The position numbers and the translations under genes are program-made. The notes under the pieces were generated by a model. That model saw only the letters and a program-made list of their open reading frames with translations. It had not been told where the DNA came from and did no database searches. Source: an uncultured Oscillospiraceae bacterium (GTDB lineage: Bacteria; Bacillota; Clostridia; Oscillospirales; Acutalibacteraceae). From it: a DNA stretch of 56,802 bases. The stretch covers positions 1 to 56,802 of the forward strand of contig URCA01000023.1 in assembly GCA_900546265.1 (NCBI GenBank), read 5' to 3'. Of the stretch, positions 23,143-32,251 are shown piece after piece (the stretch's first letter is position 1; the number at the start of each line of letters is the position of its first letter).

Positions 23143-24138
23143 ATGTTTGAACAAAGTATCAATGTGGACCGCATGGAACAGGCGGTTTCCCTTTTCGGCA
23201 GCTTCGATGAAAACATTCGGCTGATTGAGCGGCATTACGCCGTGGACATCCTCACCCGCGGCACCGACATCAAGGTCAGCGGGGAACCTGAGGCCGTCGC
23301 GAAAGCGGTGCGCGCCATCCAGGGCTTGCTGCAGCTTATCAACCGGGGCGAGCAGGTGGGGGAGCAGAACGTCCGGTATGTCCTCATGCTGGTGGACGAG
23401 GGCAGCGAGGAGGAGCTTCCCAAGCTGTCCTCCGACAGCATCTGCATCACCTCCAAGGGCCGTCCCGTCAAGCCCAAAACCATCGGGCAGAAGAAATATG
23501 TGGACGCCATCCGAAAGAACACCATCGTGCTGGGCGTCGGCCCGGCCGGCACCGGCAAGACCTATCTGGCGGTGGCCATGGCCGTCAGCGCCTTCCGTGC
23601 CAAGGAGGTCAACCGCATCATCCTGACCCGGCCCGCTGTGGAGGCGGGGGAAAAGCTGGGCTTCCTCCCCGGCGACCTGCAGTCCAAGGTGGATCCCTAT
23701 CTCCGCCCGCTGTACGACGCTCTGTTCGACATGCTGGGCACCGAGACCTATCAAAAATACGTGGAGCGGGGCAATATCGAAATCGCGCCTTTGGCGTATA
23801 TGCGCGGGCGCACCCTGGATGACTCCTTCGTTATTCTGGACGAGGCGCAGAACACCACGCCCGAGCAGATGAAAATGTTCCTCACCCGCCTGGGCTTCAA
23901 CTCTAAGATGGTGGTCACCGGCGACGTGACCCAAATCGACCTGCCTGACGGCCGGAAAAGCGGCCTGCGGGAAGTGATAAAGGTGCTCAAAAACGTGGAG
24001 GACATCGCCATCTGCCAGTTCAGCGAAAAGGATGTAGTGCGGCATCAGCTGGTGCAGCGTATCATCCAGGCCTACGAGAAATACGAAAAATCCGCCCAGA
24101 CGTACCGGGCGAAAGGAAACCTACCATTTAAGAAATAA
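23143..24138 (+). CDS. phoH: PhoH family ATPase/RNA-associated protein
   Basis: The product has 331 residues. An N-terminal KH-like region (about residues 1-105) is followed by the PhoH P-loop NTPase domain with Walker A GPAGTGKT (residues 133-140) and Walker B FVILDEAQNTTP near residue 227. PhoH-like proteins are predicted RNA helicase-type ATPases and are often next to ybeY, as here, which supports a role in RNA or ribosome quality control. It has its own promoter and is 46 bases before ybeY. Confidence 0.95.
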   Translation: MFEQSINVDRMEQAVSLFGSFDENIRLIERHYAVDILTRGTDIKVSGEPEAVAKAVRAIQGLLQLINRGEQVGEQNVRYVLMLVDEGSEEELPKLSSDSICITSKGRPVKPKTIGQKKYVDAIRKNTIVLGVGPAGTGKTYLAVAMAVSAFRAKEVNRIILTRPAVEAGEKLGFLPGDLQSKVDPYLRPLYDALFDMLGTETYQKYVERGNIEIAPLAYMRGRTLDDSFVILDEAQNTTPEQMKMFLTRLGFNSKMVVTGDVTQIDLPDGRKSGLREVIKVLKNVEDIAICQFSEKDVVRHQLVQRIIQAYEKYEKSAQTYRAKGNLPFKK

Positions 24139-24184
24139 AGGCCGGAAGGCCTGTAAATTTATCATAAAAGGACGGCATTGCGCT

Positions 24185-24694
24185 ATGGAAAAAATCAAAG
24201 TGGTCATCGTCAATAAGCAGAAAACGGTCAAAATCCCCACCGGCGTGCGCCTGCTGATGCGCCGCTGCTGCCACGCGGTTCTGGAGCTGGAGAATTTCCA
24301 GGGCTCCGCCGAGGTGGACATTTCGCTGGTGGATAATCAGCAGATCCGGGAAATCAATAAGGAGCAGCGGAACATCGATATGGTGACTGACGTGCTGTCC
24401 TTCCCACTGGGGGAAAACGGCCAATACGACAAGAACCCCGAAACCGGCGCGAGCATGCTGGGCGACGTGGTGCTGTCGGTGGAACGCGCCATCGAGCAGG
24501 CGGAGCAGTACGGCCATTCCCTGCAGCGGGAAATCGGCTACCTGACCGTGCATTCGGTGCTGCATCTGCTGGGCTACGATCATGTGGACGGCGGCCTGGA
24601 GGCGGTGCGCATGCGGGAAAAGGAAGAGGCCGTGATGGCGTCCGTGGGGCTTCCCCGGGGCGAGAGCTATGTGATGTTCGGCGGCGGACGGTAG
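24185..24694 (+). CDS. ybeY: Endoribonuclease YbeY
   Basis: YbeY is a metal-dependent endoribonuclease involved in 16S rRNA 3' maturation and ribosome quality control. The 169-residue protein has the signature HSVLHLLGYDH, with metal ligands His123, His127 and His133. The substrate arginine region (INKEQRNIDMVTDVLSFP) is near residues 57-74. The length is normal. It sits between phoH and dgkA, the standard Firmicute order. Confidence 0.96.
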   Translation: MEKIKVVIVNKQKTVKIPTGVRLLMRRCCHAVLELENFQGSAEVDISLVDNQQIREINKEQRNIDMVTDVLSFPLGENGQYDKNPETGASMLGDVVLSVERAIEQAEQYGHSLQREIGYLTVHSVLHLLGYDHVDGGLEAVRMREKEEAVMASVGLPRGESYVMFGGGR

Positions 24695-24704
24695 GCTTTC
24701 GCGC

Positions 24705-25175
24705 ATGAGAGGGTTTTTGAGGGGCTTTATGTTCGCCGGCCGGGGCGTTTGGTTTTGTATCCGGCATGAACGGAATTTTCGCGTGCATATGGCGGTGGCC
24801 GCCTATGTGCTGCTTTTGGCGCCCTATTTTTCCCTGTCACGGGGAGAGTGGGCCGCGCTGCTGGCGGTCGTCGCGTTGGTTCTGGCCGCCGAAGCCGTCA
24901 ATACCGCTGTGGAGCAGGTCGTCAACCTGGCCTCTCCCCGGCGGCGCACCCGGGCCCGCGTCGCCAAGGATGTGGCGGCGGGGGCCGTTTTGCTGTGCGC
25001 GGCCGGTGCCCTTGCCGCGGGGCTGTTCTTGTTCCTGAGGCCGGAGGCGTTCGCCGCCATGCAGGCCGATTTTCTGCGTTGTCCCTGGAAGCCCGCGTTG
25101 CTGGCTGCGTCCCTGCCGCTGGCCGTCTGGTTTGTCATCTGCGGCGGGCGCACCCGCCGTCGTCCAAAAAAATGA
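24705..25175 (+). CDS. dgkA: Diacylglycerol/undecaprenol kinase family protein (DgkA)
   Basis: The product has 156 residues. The DgkA signature is visible as AEAVNTAVEQVVNL (about residues 62-75) and ARVAKDVAAGAVLL (about 85-98), inside a three-helix membrane core. Gram-positive members phosphorylate undecaprenol. The protein is longer than the usual ~120-130 residues: an extra hydrophobic segment (PALLAASLPLAVWFVI) is added at the C-terminus, giving four membrane helices. Start 10 bases after ybeY. Confidence 0.88.
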   Translation: MRGFLRGFMFAGRGVWFCIRHERNFRVHMAVAAYVLLLAPYFSLSRGEWAALLAVVALVLAAEAVNTAVEQVVNLASPRRRTRARVAKDVAAGAVLLCAAGALAAGLFLFLRPEAFAAMQADFLRCPWKPALLAASLPLAVWFVICGGRTRRRPKK

Positions 25176-25252
25176 AAGAAGTTTCCGGCGCGGCGTCTGG
25201 CCGCGCCTGCTTGCGACCGCCGGGCTTGTCCGGCGAGAAATGGAGAAACGGT

Positions 25253-26158
25253 ATGCCGGAACAAACAAAAAGCGCCTTTGTGGCCATCGTCGGCCGCCCC
25301 AATGTGGGGAAATCTTCCCTGCTCAACGCCATGGTGGGCCGGAAGGTGGCCATCGTGTCGGACAAGCCGCAGACCACCCGCACCCGCATCATGGGCGTGC
25401 TCACCCGGGAGGAAACCCAGCTGGTGTTTTTGGACACCCCCGGTAATCACCGGCCCCGTACCCGGCTGGGAGATTTCATGGTAAAATCCATCGGCGAGGC
25501 GGTTTCCGGTGTGGACGCCGGCATGCTGGTCGTGGAACCCAAGGGGGAAATCCGGGATGTGGAGCGGGAGCTGCTGGAGCAGTTCCGCCGTCAGAAGCTC
25601 CCGGCCGTGCTGGTGATCAACAAAATCGACACCCTGGCCGACAAGGCGATTCTGCTCAACTGCATCGAACGCTGGCGGGAGGCCTACGATTTCACCGCCG
25701 TCCTGCCCGTGTCCGCCCTGACAGGGGAGGGTGTGGACGAGGTGGTGGAGCAGCTGTCCGCCTTTGCCTTCGACAGCCCCCACTTCTTCCCCGACGACGC
25801 GGTGTCCGATCAGCCCGAACGGGTCATCGCCTCCGAGCTGGTGCGGGAAAAGATGCTGCTGCTCCTGCGGCAGGAAATCCCTCACGGTATCGCCGTGGTC
25901 ATTGAGAACATGAACGAGCGGGAGACCGAAAATGGCTCTATCCTCGACGTGGACGCTTACATTTACTGCGAAAAAGACAGCCACAAGGGCATGGTTATCG
26001 GTAAAAAGGGCGCCATGCTCAAGGAGATCGCCACCCTGGCCCGCCAGGACATGGAGGCGCTGTTCGGCGTTAAGGTCAATCTTCAGTGCTGGGTCAAGGT
26101 CAAGGAGGACTGGCGCAACCGCCAGGGCCTTCTCAATAGCTTCGGCTACCGGCTGTAG
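25253..26158 (+). CDS. era: GTPase Era
   Basis: Era is an essential GTPase that binds the 3' end of 16S rRNA and supports 30S assembly. The ATG at 25253 (301 residues) has GGAG 7 bases upstream; the frame is open far upstream, but only as a shadow of dgkA. G1 GRPNVGKS is at residues 14-21, G3 DTPG near residue 62, G4 NKID near residue 124, and the C-terminal KH domain (residues about 200-290) contains GMVIGKKGAMLKEI. cdd, usually between dgkA and era in Bacillus, is absent. Confidence 0.97.
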   Translation: MPEQTKSAFVAIVGRPNVGKSSLLNAMVGRKVAIVSDKPQTTRTRIMGVLTREETQLVFLDTPGNHRPRTRLGDFMVKSIGEAVSGVDAGMLVVEPKGEIRDVERELLEQFRRQKLPAVLVINKIDTLADKAILLNCIERWREAYDFTAVLPVSALTGEGVDEVVEQLSAFAFDSPHFFPDDAVSDQPERVIASELVREKMLLLLRQEIPHGIAVVIENMNERETENGSILDVDAYIYCEKDSHKGMVIGKKGAMLKEIATLARQDMEALFGVKVNLQCWVKVKEDWRNRQGLLNSFGYRL

Positions 26159-26249
26159 CCCTGCCAGTTTATCCCGTAAGCGGTTTCCGGGGATGCGCCG
26201 TGTCCCCGCGCGTATCCTAATCCTATCGAACGATAGGAAGGGGCCATGG

Positions 26250-26459
26250 ATGCTTATGCCGCACGGAGATTTATGGGATGCGTTTGTCAGAACCGGACGA
26301 ATCGAGGATTATCTGCGCTATCGGGGCGTGGATATTTATCAGCATATGACCAGCCGCGCGCAGCCGCAGGGCTTGGCGTCGACGGCGGGAAAGGAGAACC
26401 GACCCCATGCGGCTGACCACCGACGCCCTGATCATCCGGGAAAACAACAATATCGGTGA
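26250..26459 (+). CDS. YqzL-like small protein
   Basis: This is a 69-codon gene (ATG 26250, TGA 26457-26459) with AGGAAGGGG 6 bases upstream. Its core LWDAFVRTGRIEDYLRYRG resembles the YqzL family (W-x-F-x-x-TG-x-I-x-x-Y-L-x-Y), and its place between era and recO is exactly that of yqzL in Bacillus. The family protein is normally about 45-50 residues; here a 25-residue extension runs into the start of recO, overlapping it by 53 bases in another frame. The function is unknown. Confidence 0.75.
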   Translation: MLMPHGDLWDAFVRTGRIEDYLRYRGVDIYQHMTSRAQPQGLASTAGKENRPHAADHRRPDHPGKQQYR

Positions 26460-27156
26460 AGCCGATCGGTTTGTGACCGCCCTGACCCGGGAGCTGGGCC
26501 TGGTGCGGGCCTCCGCCCGCGGCGCGCAGAACATGAAAAGCCGGAACGCCTCTGCCACCCAGCTGCTGTCCTATTCCCGCCTGACCCTCTTCAAGGGGCG
26601 GGAAAAATACATAATCGACGAGGCGGAGCCTCTGCGCATTTTTTTCGATTTGCGGGCGGATATCGAGAAGCTGGCGCTGGCGCAGTATTTTTGCGAGCTG
26701 GCCGGTGTCCTGGCCCCGTCGGAGGAGCCGGCGGAGGAGTTCCTGCGTCTGCTGCTGACCGCCCTGCACCTGCTGGGCGCAGGCAAACGGGATCCCCGGC
26801 TGATCAAAGCGGTGACCGAGCTGCGTCTGCTGGCGCTGGCGGGGTATATGCCTGACCTGACGGCCTGCCGGGCCTGCGGTGGGACGGACAGCCCCGTCAT
26901 GTGGCTGGCTCTGACGGCGGGAAGCCTCACCTGCGACGCCTGCCCCCGCCCCGGCGGCGCCGTAGCCCTGCCCCCCAATATCCTGGCCGCCATGCGGCAC
27001 GGATTGTATCGGGAGCTTGAAAAGGCCTTCTCCTTTACCATGCAGGACGCCAGCCTGACCGAGCTGTCCCGCGCCGCCGAAGCGTTTTTGCTCGCCCAGC
27101 TGCAGCGGGGCTTTCGCACGCTGGATTTTTATCATTCCCTGTCGAACGGGGCATAA
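26407..27156 (+). CDS. recO: DNA repair protein RecO
   Basis: RecO loads RecA on SSB-coated DNA and anneals strands in the RecFOR pathway. The 249-residue protein has an N-terminal OB fold (TTDALIIRENNNIGEADR...), a helical middle, and a zinc finger with CRACGG near residue 153 and CDAC near residue 175. The start ATG at 26407 overlaps the end of the YqzL-like gene, and GGAAAGGAG lies just upstream. It is the last gene of the era cluster. Confidence 0.95.
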   Translation: MRLTTDALIIRENNNIGEADRFVTALTRELGLVRASARGAQNMKSRNASATQLLSYSRLTLFKGREKYIIDEAEPLRIFFDLRADIEKLALAQYFCELAGVLAPSEEPAEEFLRLLLTALHLLGAGKRDPRLIKAVTELRLLALAGYMPDLTACRACGGTDSPVMWLALTAGSLTCDACPRPGGAVALPPNILAAMRHGLYRELEKAFSFTMQDASLTELSRAAEAFLLAQLQRGFRTLDFYHSLSNGA

Positions 27157-27176
27157 TAAGGGGCTATATTGTATAA

Positions 27177-27205
27177 TTGATTTATAAAAATACTTATTGT
27201 ATAGA
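27177..27205 (+). promoter_or_regulatory. Sigma-A promoter of mutS2
   Basis: TTGATT (27177-27182), 17-base spacer, TATAGA (27200-27205). The mutS2 start is 45 bases downstream. Confidence 0.65.
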
Positions 27206-27250
27206 ACTTTGCTGTAACGGCCGGATTTTTCGGCCTTCATGGAGGAACTT

Positions 27251-29644
27251 ATGAATCGCAACCATCAATCCCTGGAGCTGGATAAGGTCCTGGAGCTGCT
27301 GGCGGCGGAGACCACCTGCGCGGACGCGGCGGTCCTGGCACGGGAGCTGACCCCTGTGCCCTACCTGTCCCAGGTGCAGCGGCTGATGGAGGAAACTGAC
27401 GCCGCCTATCGTCTGATGGCCCAGTTCGGTTCGCCGTCCTTCGGCCAGGTCAAAAACGTGACCAACGCTCTGCGCCGCGCCGAGGCGGGCGCCAGCCTGT
27501 CGCTGCGCGAATTTCTGGACATCGCGGAAACCCTGCGGGTCATCCGTTCCCTGGCGGAATGGAGAGCCCACTGCGCCGGGGTGGAAACCTGCCTGGACGA
27601 TCGGTTTTCCGTCCTCGCGCCCAATAAATATCTGGAAGAAAAAATCAACACCACCGTGGTGTCGGAGGAAGAAATTGCCGACGCCGCGTCCCCCGCGTTG
27701 CACGACATCCGTCGGAAAATGCGGGCGGCCTCCGCCCGGGTGCGGGATCAACTGGACAAGCTGGTGCGCTCCCCCGCCTATCAGAAGCTGCTGCAGGATC
27801 CCATCGTCACCATCCGGGGCGGCCGATTCGTGGTGCCGGTCAAGGCGGAGCACCGCGGCGAGGTCCCCGGCCTGGTGCACGACACCTCCGCCTCCGGCGC
27901 CACCGTGTTCGTGGAGCCTATGGGCGTGGTGGAGGCCAACAACGAGCTGAAGGTGCTGGCCTCCCGGGAGGAAGCCGAAATCGAGCGGATCCTGGCCGCC
28001 CTGTCCGCCGAGGTGGGGAGCTTTGCCTCCGCCATTGCCGCGGATTACCGCGTGCTGGTGGAGCTGAACCTGATTTTCGCCAAAGCCCGCCTGGGGTATA
28101 AAATGAAGGCCGTCATGCCCCGCATCACCGACGACGGCCATATCCTGCTGCGCAAAGCCCGCCATCCTCTCATCGCCGCCGACAAGGTGGTGCCCATCGA
28201 CGTGGAGCTGGGAGGCGGCTTCGATACCCTGGTCATCACCGGCCCCAACACCGGCGGCAAGACCGTCACCCTGAAAACCCTGGGGCTGCTCACTCTCATG
28301 GCCATGTGCGGCCTGATGCCCCCCGTCTCCGACGGCAGCAGCCTGTCCGTTTTCTCCGAGGTGCTGGCCGACATCGGGGACGAGCAGTCCATCGAGCAGT
28401 CCCTGTCCACCTTCTCCGCCCATATGACCAACCTCATCCGCATCCTGGGAGAGGCGGGGCCCCGCAGCCTGGTGCTGATGGACGAGCTGGGCGCGGGCAC
28501 CGACCCGGTGGAGGGCGCGGCCCTGGCTATCGCCATCCTCGAGCGGCTGCGGCAGCAGGGCGCCCGCATCGCCTCCACCACCCACTATGCCGAGCTGAAG
28601 GCCTACGCCATCCACACCGACGGGGTGGAAAACGGCAGCTGCGAGTTCGATGTGGCCACCCTACGGCCGACCTACCGCCTGCTGGTGGGGGTGCCGGGCC
28701 GCTCCAACGCGTTCGCCATTTCCGAGCGGTTGGGCATGGACAAAACCCTGGTTGACCGGGCGCGGGAGCTGGTGTCCAGCGACAACCGCCGTCTGGAGGA
28801 CGTGGTGTCCAACCTGGAGGAGCGGCGGCAGGCGCTGGAAGGCGAGCTGCAGCGGGCCCGCGAACTGCGCGCCCGCGCCGAGCAGGACGCCCGGCAGGCG
28901 GAGCAGCGGCTGGCTGAGATGGATAAGCAGCGGGAGCGCGAGATGGACCGGGCCCGCTCCGACGCCCGCGGCATCGTGGATCGCGCCCGCAGCGAGGCGG
29001 AGCAGCTGATTGCCGAGCTGGACACCCTGCGCAAGCAGAAAAATGCCGCGGAATTCGCCCTGCAGGCCCAAAATGCCAAAAGCCAGCTGCGCGCCCGGCT
29101 CAACGCCGTGGAAAGCGCCGTCGACCCGGTGTTCAGAAAACGAGAGGATGGGTATACCCTGCCCCGAGCCCTGCGGGCCGGGGACGAGGTGCTGTTGGTG
29201 GATATTGACAAGCGAGCCACCGTCCTGGGCCCCGCCGACGCCGGCGGCAACGTGGAGGTGCAGGCCGGGATCATCCGCACCCGCGTTCCCCTGTCCAACC
29301 TTCGTCTTCTGGAAGCCAAAAAAGCGCCGTCCCCCACCAAGGGGCGCGCCGTGCCCGCCGCGTCCCGCGGCCATGGCGTGGCCTCCCGGGCGGAACGGAC
29401 GGTGAGCACCGAATTGGATCTCCGCGGCCAGACCACGGAGGAGGCCCTGCTGGAGGTGGATCGCTTCATCGACAACGCCGTGCTGACCGGGGTGGAGCGG
29501 GTGACCATCATCCACGGCAAGGGCACGGGCGCCCTGCGCGCTGCCATTCAGCAGCATCTGCGCCGCCATCCATCGGTGAAGGAGTTCCGCCTGGGCTCCT
29601 ACGGCGAAGGCGAAACCGGCGTGACCATCGCCGAGCTGAAATAA
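27251..29644 (+). CDS. mutS2: Endonuclease MutS2
   Basis: MutS2 acts on branched DNA and on collided ribosomes, not in classic mismatch repair. I choose ATG 27251 (797 residues), since GGAGG lies 5 bases before it. The MutS core lacks the mismatch-recognition domain. Walker A GPNTGGKT is at residues 331-338, the DELGAGTDP Walker B region near residue 411, and a coiled-coil region with many Arg/Glu spans about residues 520-630. The C-terminal Smr nuclease domain starts near residue 720 with LDLRGQT and contains IHGKGTGAL. Confidence 0.96.
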   Translation: MNRNHQSLELDKVLELLAAETTCADAAVLARELTPVPYLSQVQRLMEETDAAYRLMAQFGSPSFGQVKNVTNALRRAEAGASLSLREFLDIAETLRVIRSLAEWRAHCAGVETCLDDRFSVLAPNKYLEEKINTTVVSEEEIADAASPALHDIRRKMRAASARVRDQLDKLVRSPAYQKLLQDPIVTIRGGRFVVPVKAEHRGEVPGLVHDTSASGATVFVEPMGVVEANNELKVLASREEAEIERILAALSAEVGSFASAIAADYRVLVELNLIFAKARLGYKMKAVMPRITDDGHILLRKARHPLIAADKVVPIDVELGGGFDTLVITGPNTGGKTVTLKTLGLLTLMAMCGLMPPVSDGSSLSVFSEVLADIGDEQSIEQSLSTFSAHMTNLIRILGEAGPRSLVLMDELGAGTDPVEGAALAIAILERLRQQGARIASTTHYAELKAYAIHTDGVENGSCEFDVATLRPTYRLLVGVPGRSNAFAISERLGMDKTLVDRARELVSSDNRRLEDVVSNLEERRQALEGELQRARELRARAEQDARQAEQRLAEMDKQREREMDRARSDARGIVDRARSEAEQLIAELDTLRKQKNAAEFALQAQNAKSQLRARLNAVESAVDPVFRKREDGYTLPRALRAGDEVLLVDIDKRATVLGPADAGGNVEVQAGIIRTRVPLSNLRLLEAKKAPSPTKGRAVPAASRGHGVASRAERTVSTELDLRGQTTEEALLEVDRFIDNAVLTGVERVTIIHGKGTGALRAAIQQHLRRHPSVKEFRLGSYGEGETGVTIAELK

Positions 29645-29646
29645 AG

Positions 29647-29685
29647 CGAACCCCGCCTCGTGAGATCCACGCGGCGGGGTTTTGT
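29647..29685 (+). terminator. Terminator after mutS2
   Basis: AACCCCGCC pairs with GGCGGGGTT across a 15-base loop, followed by TTGTGG. The 110 bases after it hold no gene. Confidence 0.8.
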
Positions 29686-29796
29686 GGTTAACGCTGGGGA
29701 AGGTGGGAGGAGGCTTCGCACGACTGCGGCGGCGCTGCATGTATCCGGCGATCCGCCCCGTCCGCCGGCTTGGCGGGCGGGGAAACAAAACGCCGG

Positions 29797-30045
29797 TCAG
29801 CCGTTCCGATAGCGGGTTTCCCGCCGCTGGATGACGGCGGCAATCAGCAGGAGAACCAGCCAGACGACGGCCAGAGCGACGGCAGCGGGGACGCTGTCCA
29901 GTATGGCGGCGGACAGCCGAACGCCCAGCAGCAGCCCGAGATTGAGGGCCAAAGCGACGCTCAGCAGGAAAATAACCGTCCTCAGCCAGCCCGTCCTGCA
30001 CGCGCGGGAACCGAGCAGACAAGAGGGATACTTGCCGGCAGCCAT
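29797..30045 (-). CDS. Small two-helix membrane protein of unknown function
   Basis: The product has 82 residues with two hydrophobic segments: about residues 21-42 (LRTVIFLLSVALALNLGLLLGV) and 51-70 (VPAAVALAVVWLVLLLIAAV). A GAGGAGG lies 8 bases before the ATG. The general shape recalls LapA-domain or DUF-type small membrane proteins, but no motif decides it. It follows the TIGR03915 gene on the same strand and may be cotranscribed. Confidence 0.6.
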   Translation of the reverse strand: MAAGKYPSCLLGSRACRTGWLRTVIFLLSVALALNLGLLLGVRLSAAILDSVPAAVALAVVWLVLLLIAAVIQRRETRYRNG

Positions 30046-30084
30046 ATGCGAAACCTCCTCTCACCATCGTAGAGGGGCCCCTTG

Positions 30085-30924
30085 CTATTCTATGCGCGCC
30101 GGCAGCGTCCCGTCCGCCTTTTCTGCGGCAAGCGCGCCCCGTTTTCCGGCAGCCGTTTCCTCCGTCGTCCCCATGGTCATCTCGGTGATGTTTTTCCAAT
30201 ACTTTTTCGGCATATGCTGCCGCCGGCAGCGGGGGTTGATGCGCTCCTGAATCGCCACCGTGTCGTAGAACGTCTTCCAAAGCCGCCGATAGTCGGCTTC
30301 TTTGTCCGTGATGGCCGGGATGTGCGCCTCGTCGGCATAGGTGATGTACCATTCCTTGGTGTCATACACCCCGTACAGATTCCGGTTTTTGTCGTGGATA
30401 ATGAAGGGCTGCGTCCGCAGCCGGTCGGCGAAATGGGGCATCATCAGCGCCACCACGTCGTATTCCGGCTCGATGCCCGCGTAATACACGCCTCCCTCCC
30501 GCTGGGAAAAGCGGACGAACTGAACGAACCGGGCGCTTTCGAGGGAAACCAGCCCGCTCCATTTGTGCAGGCGAATCACCCGGTCGTCGGTCAGCATCAA
30601 ATCGATGCGGCGGCCCGCCTCCATGCCCAGCCGGACATAATCGTAAATCCATTGTCCCCGTTCCCGCTGCTCGCAGCGGAAGGCCGTCCAGACTCGCTCG
30701 TAGGCGTCCGGCCCCATGGTTCTCCGGATCCCCGCGATGACCCGATCGGCTTTGGCTTCGTCGACGGCGACGTCCATCGTCCGTTCCCCGAATTGGGGCT
30801 GGTAACCCGCCGCTTCCCGGATAGCGTCCGGCATGGGCCGGTGGGCGTAGGCCTCGAACACCGCGGTCATCAGCCCCTCGAAGGTGCCGTCGTACAAATA
30901 TGCTACAGCTGACCGGTCAGACAT
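30085..30924 (-). CDS. Putative DNA repair protein, TIGR03915 family
   Basis: The product has 279 residues. It contains the DUF4130-type core (VAYLYDGTFEGLMTAVFEAY at the start; KWSGLVSLESARFVQFVRFS near residue 125), ending with the conserved NPRCRRQHMPKKYWKNITEM block near residue 235. The family always goes with a TIGR03916 radical SAM protein, here the upstream gene, with which it overlaps by 22 bases. The pair is described as putative DNA modification/repair; the chemistry is not known. The promoter upstream of the pair is SOS-like. Confidence 0.92.
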   Translation of the reverse strand: MSDRSAVAYLYDGTFEGLMTAVFEAYAHRPMPDAIREAAGYQPQFGERTMDVAVDEAKADRVIAGIRRTMGPDAYERVWTAFRCEQRERGQWIYDYVRLGMEAGRRIDLMLTDDRVIRLHKWSGLVSLESARFVQFVRFSQREGGVYYAGIEPEYDVVALMMPHFADRLRTQPFIIHDKNRNLYGVYDTKEWYITYADEAHIPAITDKEADYRRLWKTFYDTVAIQERINPRCRRQHMPKKYWKNITEMTMGTTEETAAGKRGALAAEKADGTLPARIE

Positions 30925-32222
30925 GCCATCCTCTCCTCCCGTCCGGGCAGAAGCGCCGGGTTGTCAAACAGGGACAGCTGCTGCGGCGCGGGGCCGAGGG
31001 GCAGTTCCCCCGGTTTCAGGCGCACGTCGGCCGTCAGGTTCTGGTAGATGAAGGATTGGCTGAACTTGGCCCCCGGCATCATTTTTCCATTGCAGGTGAT
31101 GAAATACACCGCCCGCTTGAGCACCACCCCCAGCTTCTTGAGCCCCTCGAAGGTGAGGGAGCCCGCCCGCCGGGCGGTAAGAATTTTCAAAGCGGATTTC
31201 ACCCCGATACCCGGCACCCGCAGCAGCATTTCCTTATCCGCCCGGTTGACCTCCACCGGGAAATGCTCTAGGTGATTGACGGCCCAGTTGCATTTGGGAT
31301 CAAGCAGCGGGTCGAGGGAGGGATGCTCTTCGTCGAGCAGCTCGCTGACCGTGAAGCCGTAGAAGCGCAGCAGCCAGTCGGTCTGGTACAGCCGGTGCTC
31401 CCGCAGCAGGGGCGGCGGCACGTTCTGGGGCAGCAGCGCATTGGTGCCCACCGGGATATAAGCGGAGTAAAACACCCGCTTGAGGGTGTACTTTTTGTAT
31501 AGGCTCTCGCTCAGCCGCAGAATTTGATAATCCGTGTCCGGCGTGGCGCCGATGATCATCTGGGTGCTCTGCCCCGCCGGGGCAAAGGACGGCGCGTGGC
31601 GGTAGACGGCCAGTTCCCGCTTGTTCTGCGCCAGCCGGTCGCGGATGGAGGACATGGGCCCCAGGATCGCGTCCTTTTTCTTGTTGGGGGCCAGCTGCTT
31701 CAGGCTTCTCTCGCTGGGCAGCTCGATGTTGACGCTCATCCGGTCGCAGAGCAGCCCCAGCTTCTCCACCAGCTCGGGTGAACAGCCGGGGATGGCCTTG
31801 GCGTGAATATACCCATTGAAGCGGTAGGGCCCCCGCAGCAGCTCCAGTACCCGGCACATCTGCTCCATGGCGTAATCGGGGTTGCGCAGCACTCCGGAGC
31901 TGAGAAACAGCCCCTCGATGTAATTGCGCCGGTAAAACTCGATGGTCAGCCCCGCCAACTCCTCCGGGGTAAAGGCGGCGCGGGGCACGTCGTTGGAGCA
32001 GCGGTTGACGCAGTATTGGCAGTCGTACACACAGCTGTTGGTCATCAGCACCTTGAGCAGGGAGATGCACCGCCCGTCCGCCGCAAAGCTGTGACAAATG
32101 CCGAACCCCACCGCGCTGCCCAGCATCCCCGCCTGCCCGCCTCGGTCGGACCCGCTGGAGGTACAGGCCGCGTCGTATTTGGCGGAATCGGTGAGAATGC
32201 GCAGCTTATCCATCAGATCCAT
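30903..32222 (-). CDS. Putative DNA modification/repair radical SAM protein, TIGR03916 family
   Basis: The product has 439 residues. The radical SAM cluster is CVYDCQYC (Cys64, Cys68, Cys71; CX3CX2C). The protein starts with LRILTDSAKYDAACTSSGS, typical of the family. A C-terminal helix-hairpin-helix, VPGIGVKSALKIL (about residues 335-347), suggests DNA binding. It is paired with the TIGR03915 protein; the two stay together across bacteria. A consensus promoter overlapped by two LexA-type boxes lies upstream, consistent with induction by DNA damage. The substrate lesion is unknown. Confidence 0.94.
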   Translation of the reverse strand: MDLMDKLRILTDSAKYDAACTSSGSDRGGQAGMLGSAVGFGICHSFAADGRCISLLKVLMTNSCVYDCQYCVNRCSNDVPRAAFTPEELAGLTIEFYRRNYIEGLFLSSGVLRNPDYAMEQMCRVLELLRGPYRFNGYIHAKAIPGCSPELVEKLGLLCDRMSVNIELPSERSLKQLAPNKKKDAILGPMSSIRDRLAQNKRELAVYRHAPSFAPAGQSTQMIIGATPDTDYQILRLSESLYKKYTLKRVFYSAYIPVGTNALLPQNVPPPLLREHRLYQTDWLLRFYGFTVSELLDEEHPSLDPLLDPKCNWAVNHLEHFPVEVNRADKEMLLRVPGIGVKSALKILTARRAGSLTFEGLKKLGVVLKRAVYFITCNGKMMPGAKFSQSFIYQNLTADVRLKPGELPLGPAPQQLSLFDNPALLPGREERMACLTGQL

Positions 32223-32251
32223 ATGCCGGCCTCCTCTGATATGGTATTCTC

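Noticed and set aside
24848..25252. N-terminal extension of Era
   Set aside because: It overlaps dgkA in another frame and has no homology; ATG 25253 gives the normal Era N-terminus with a ribosome site.
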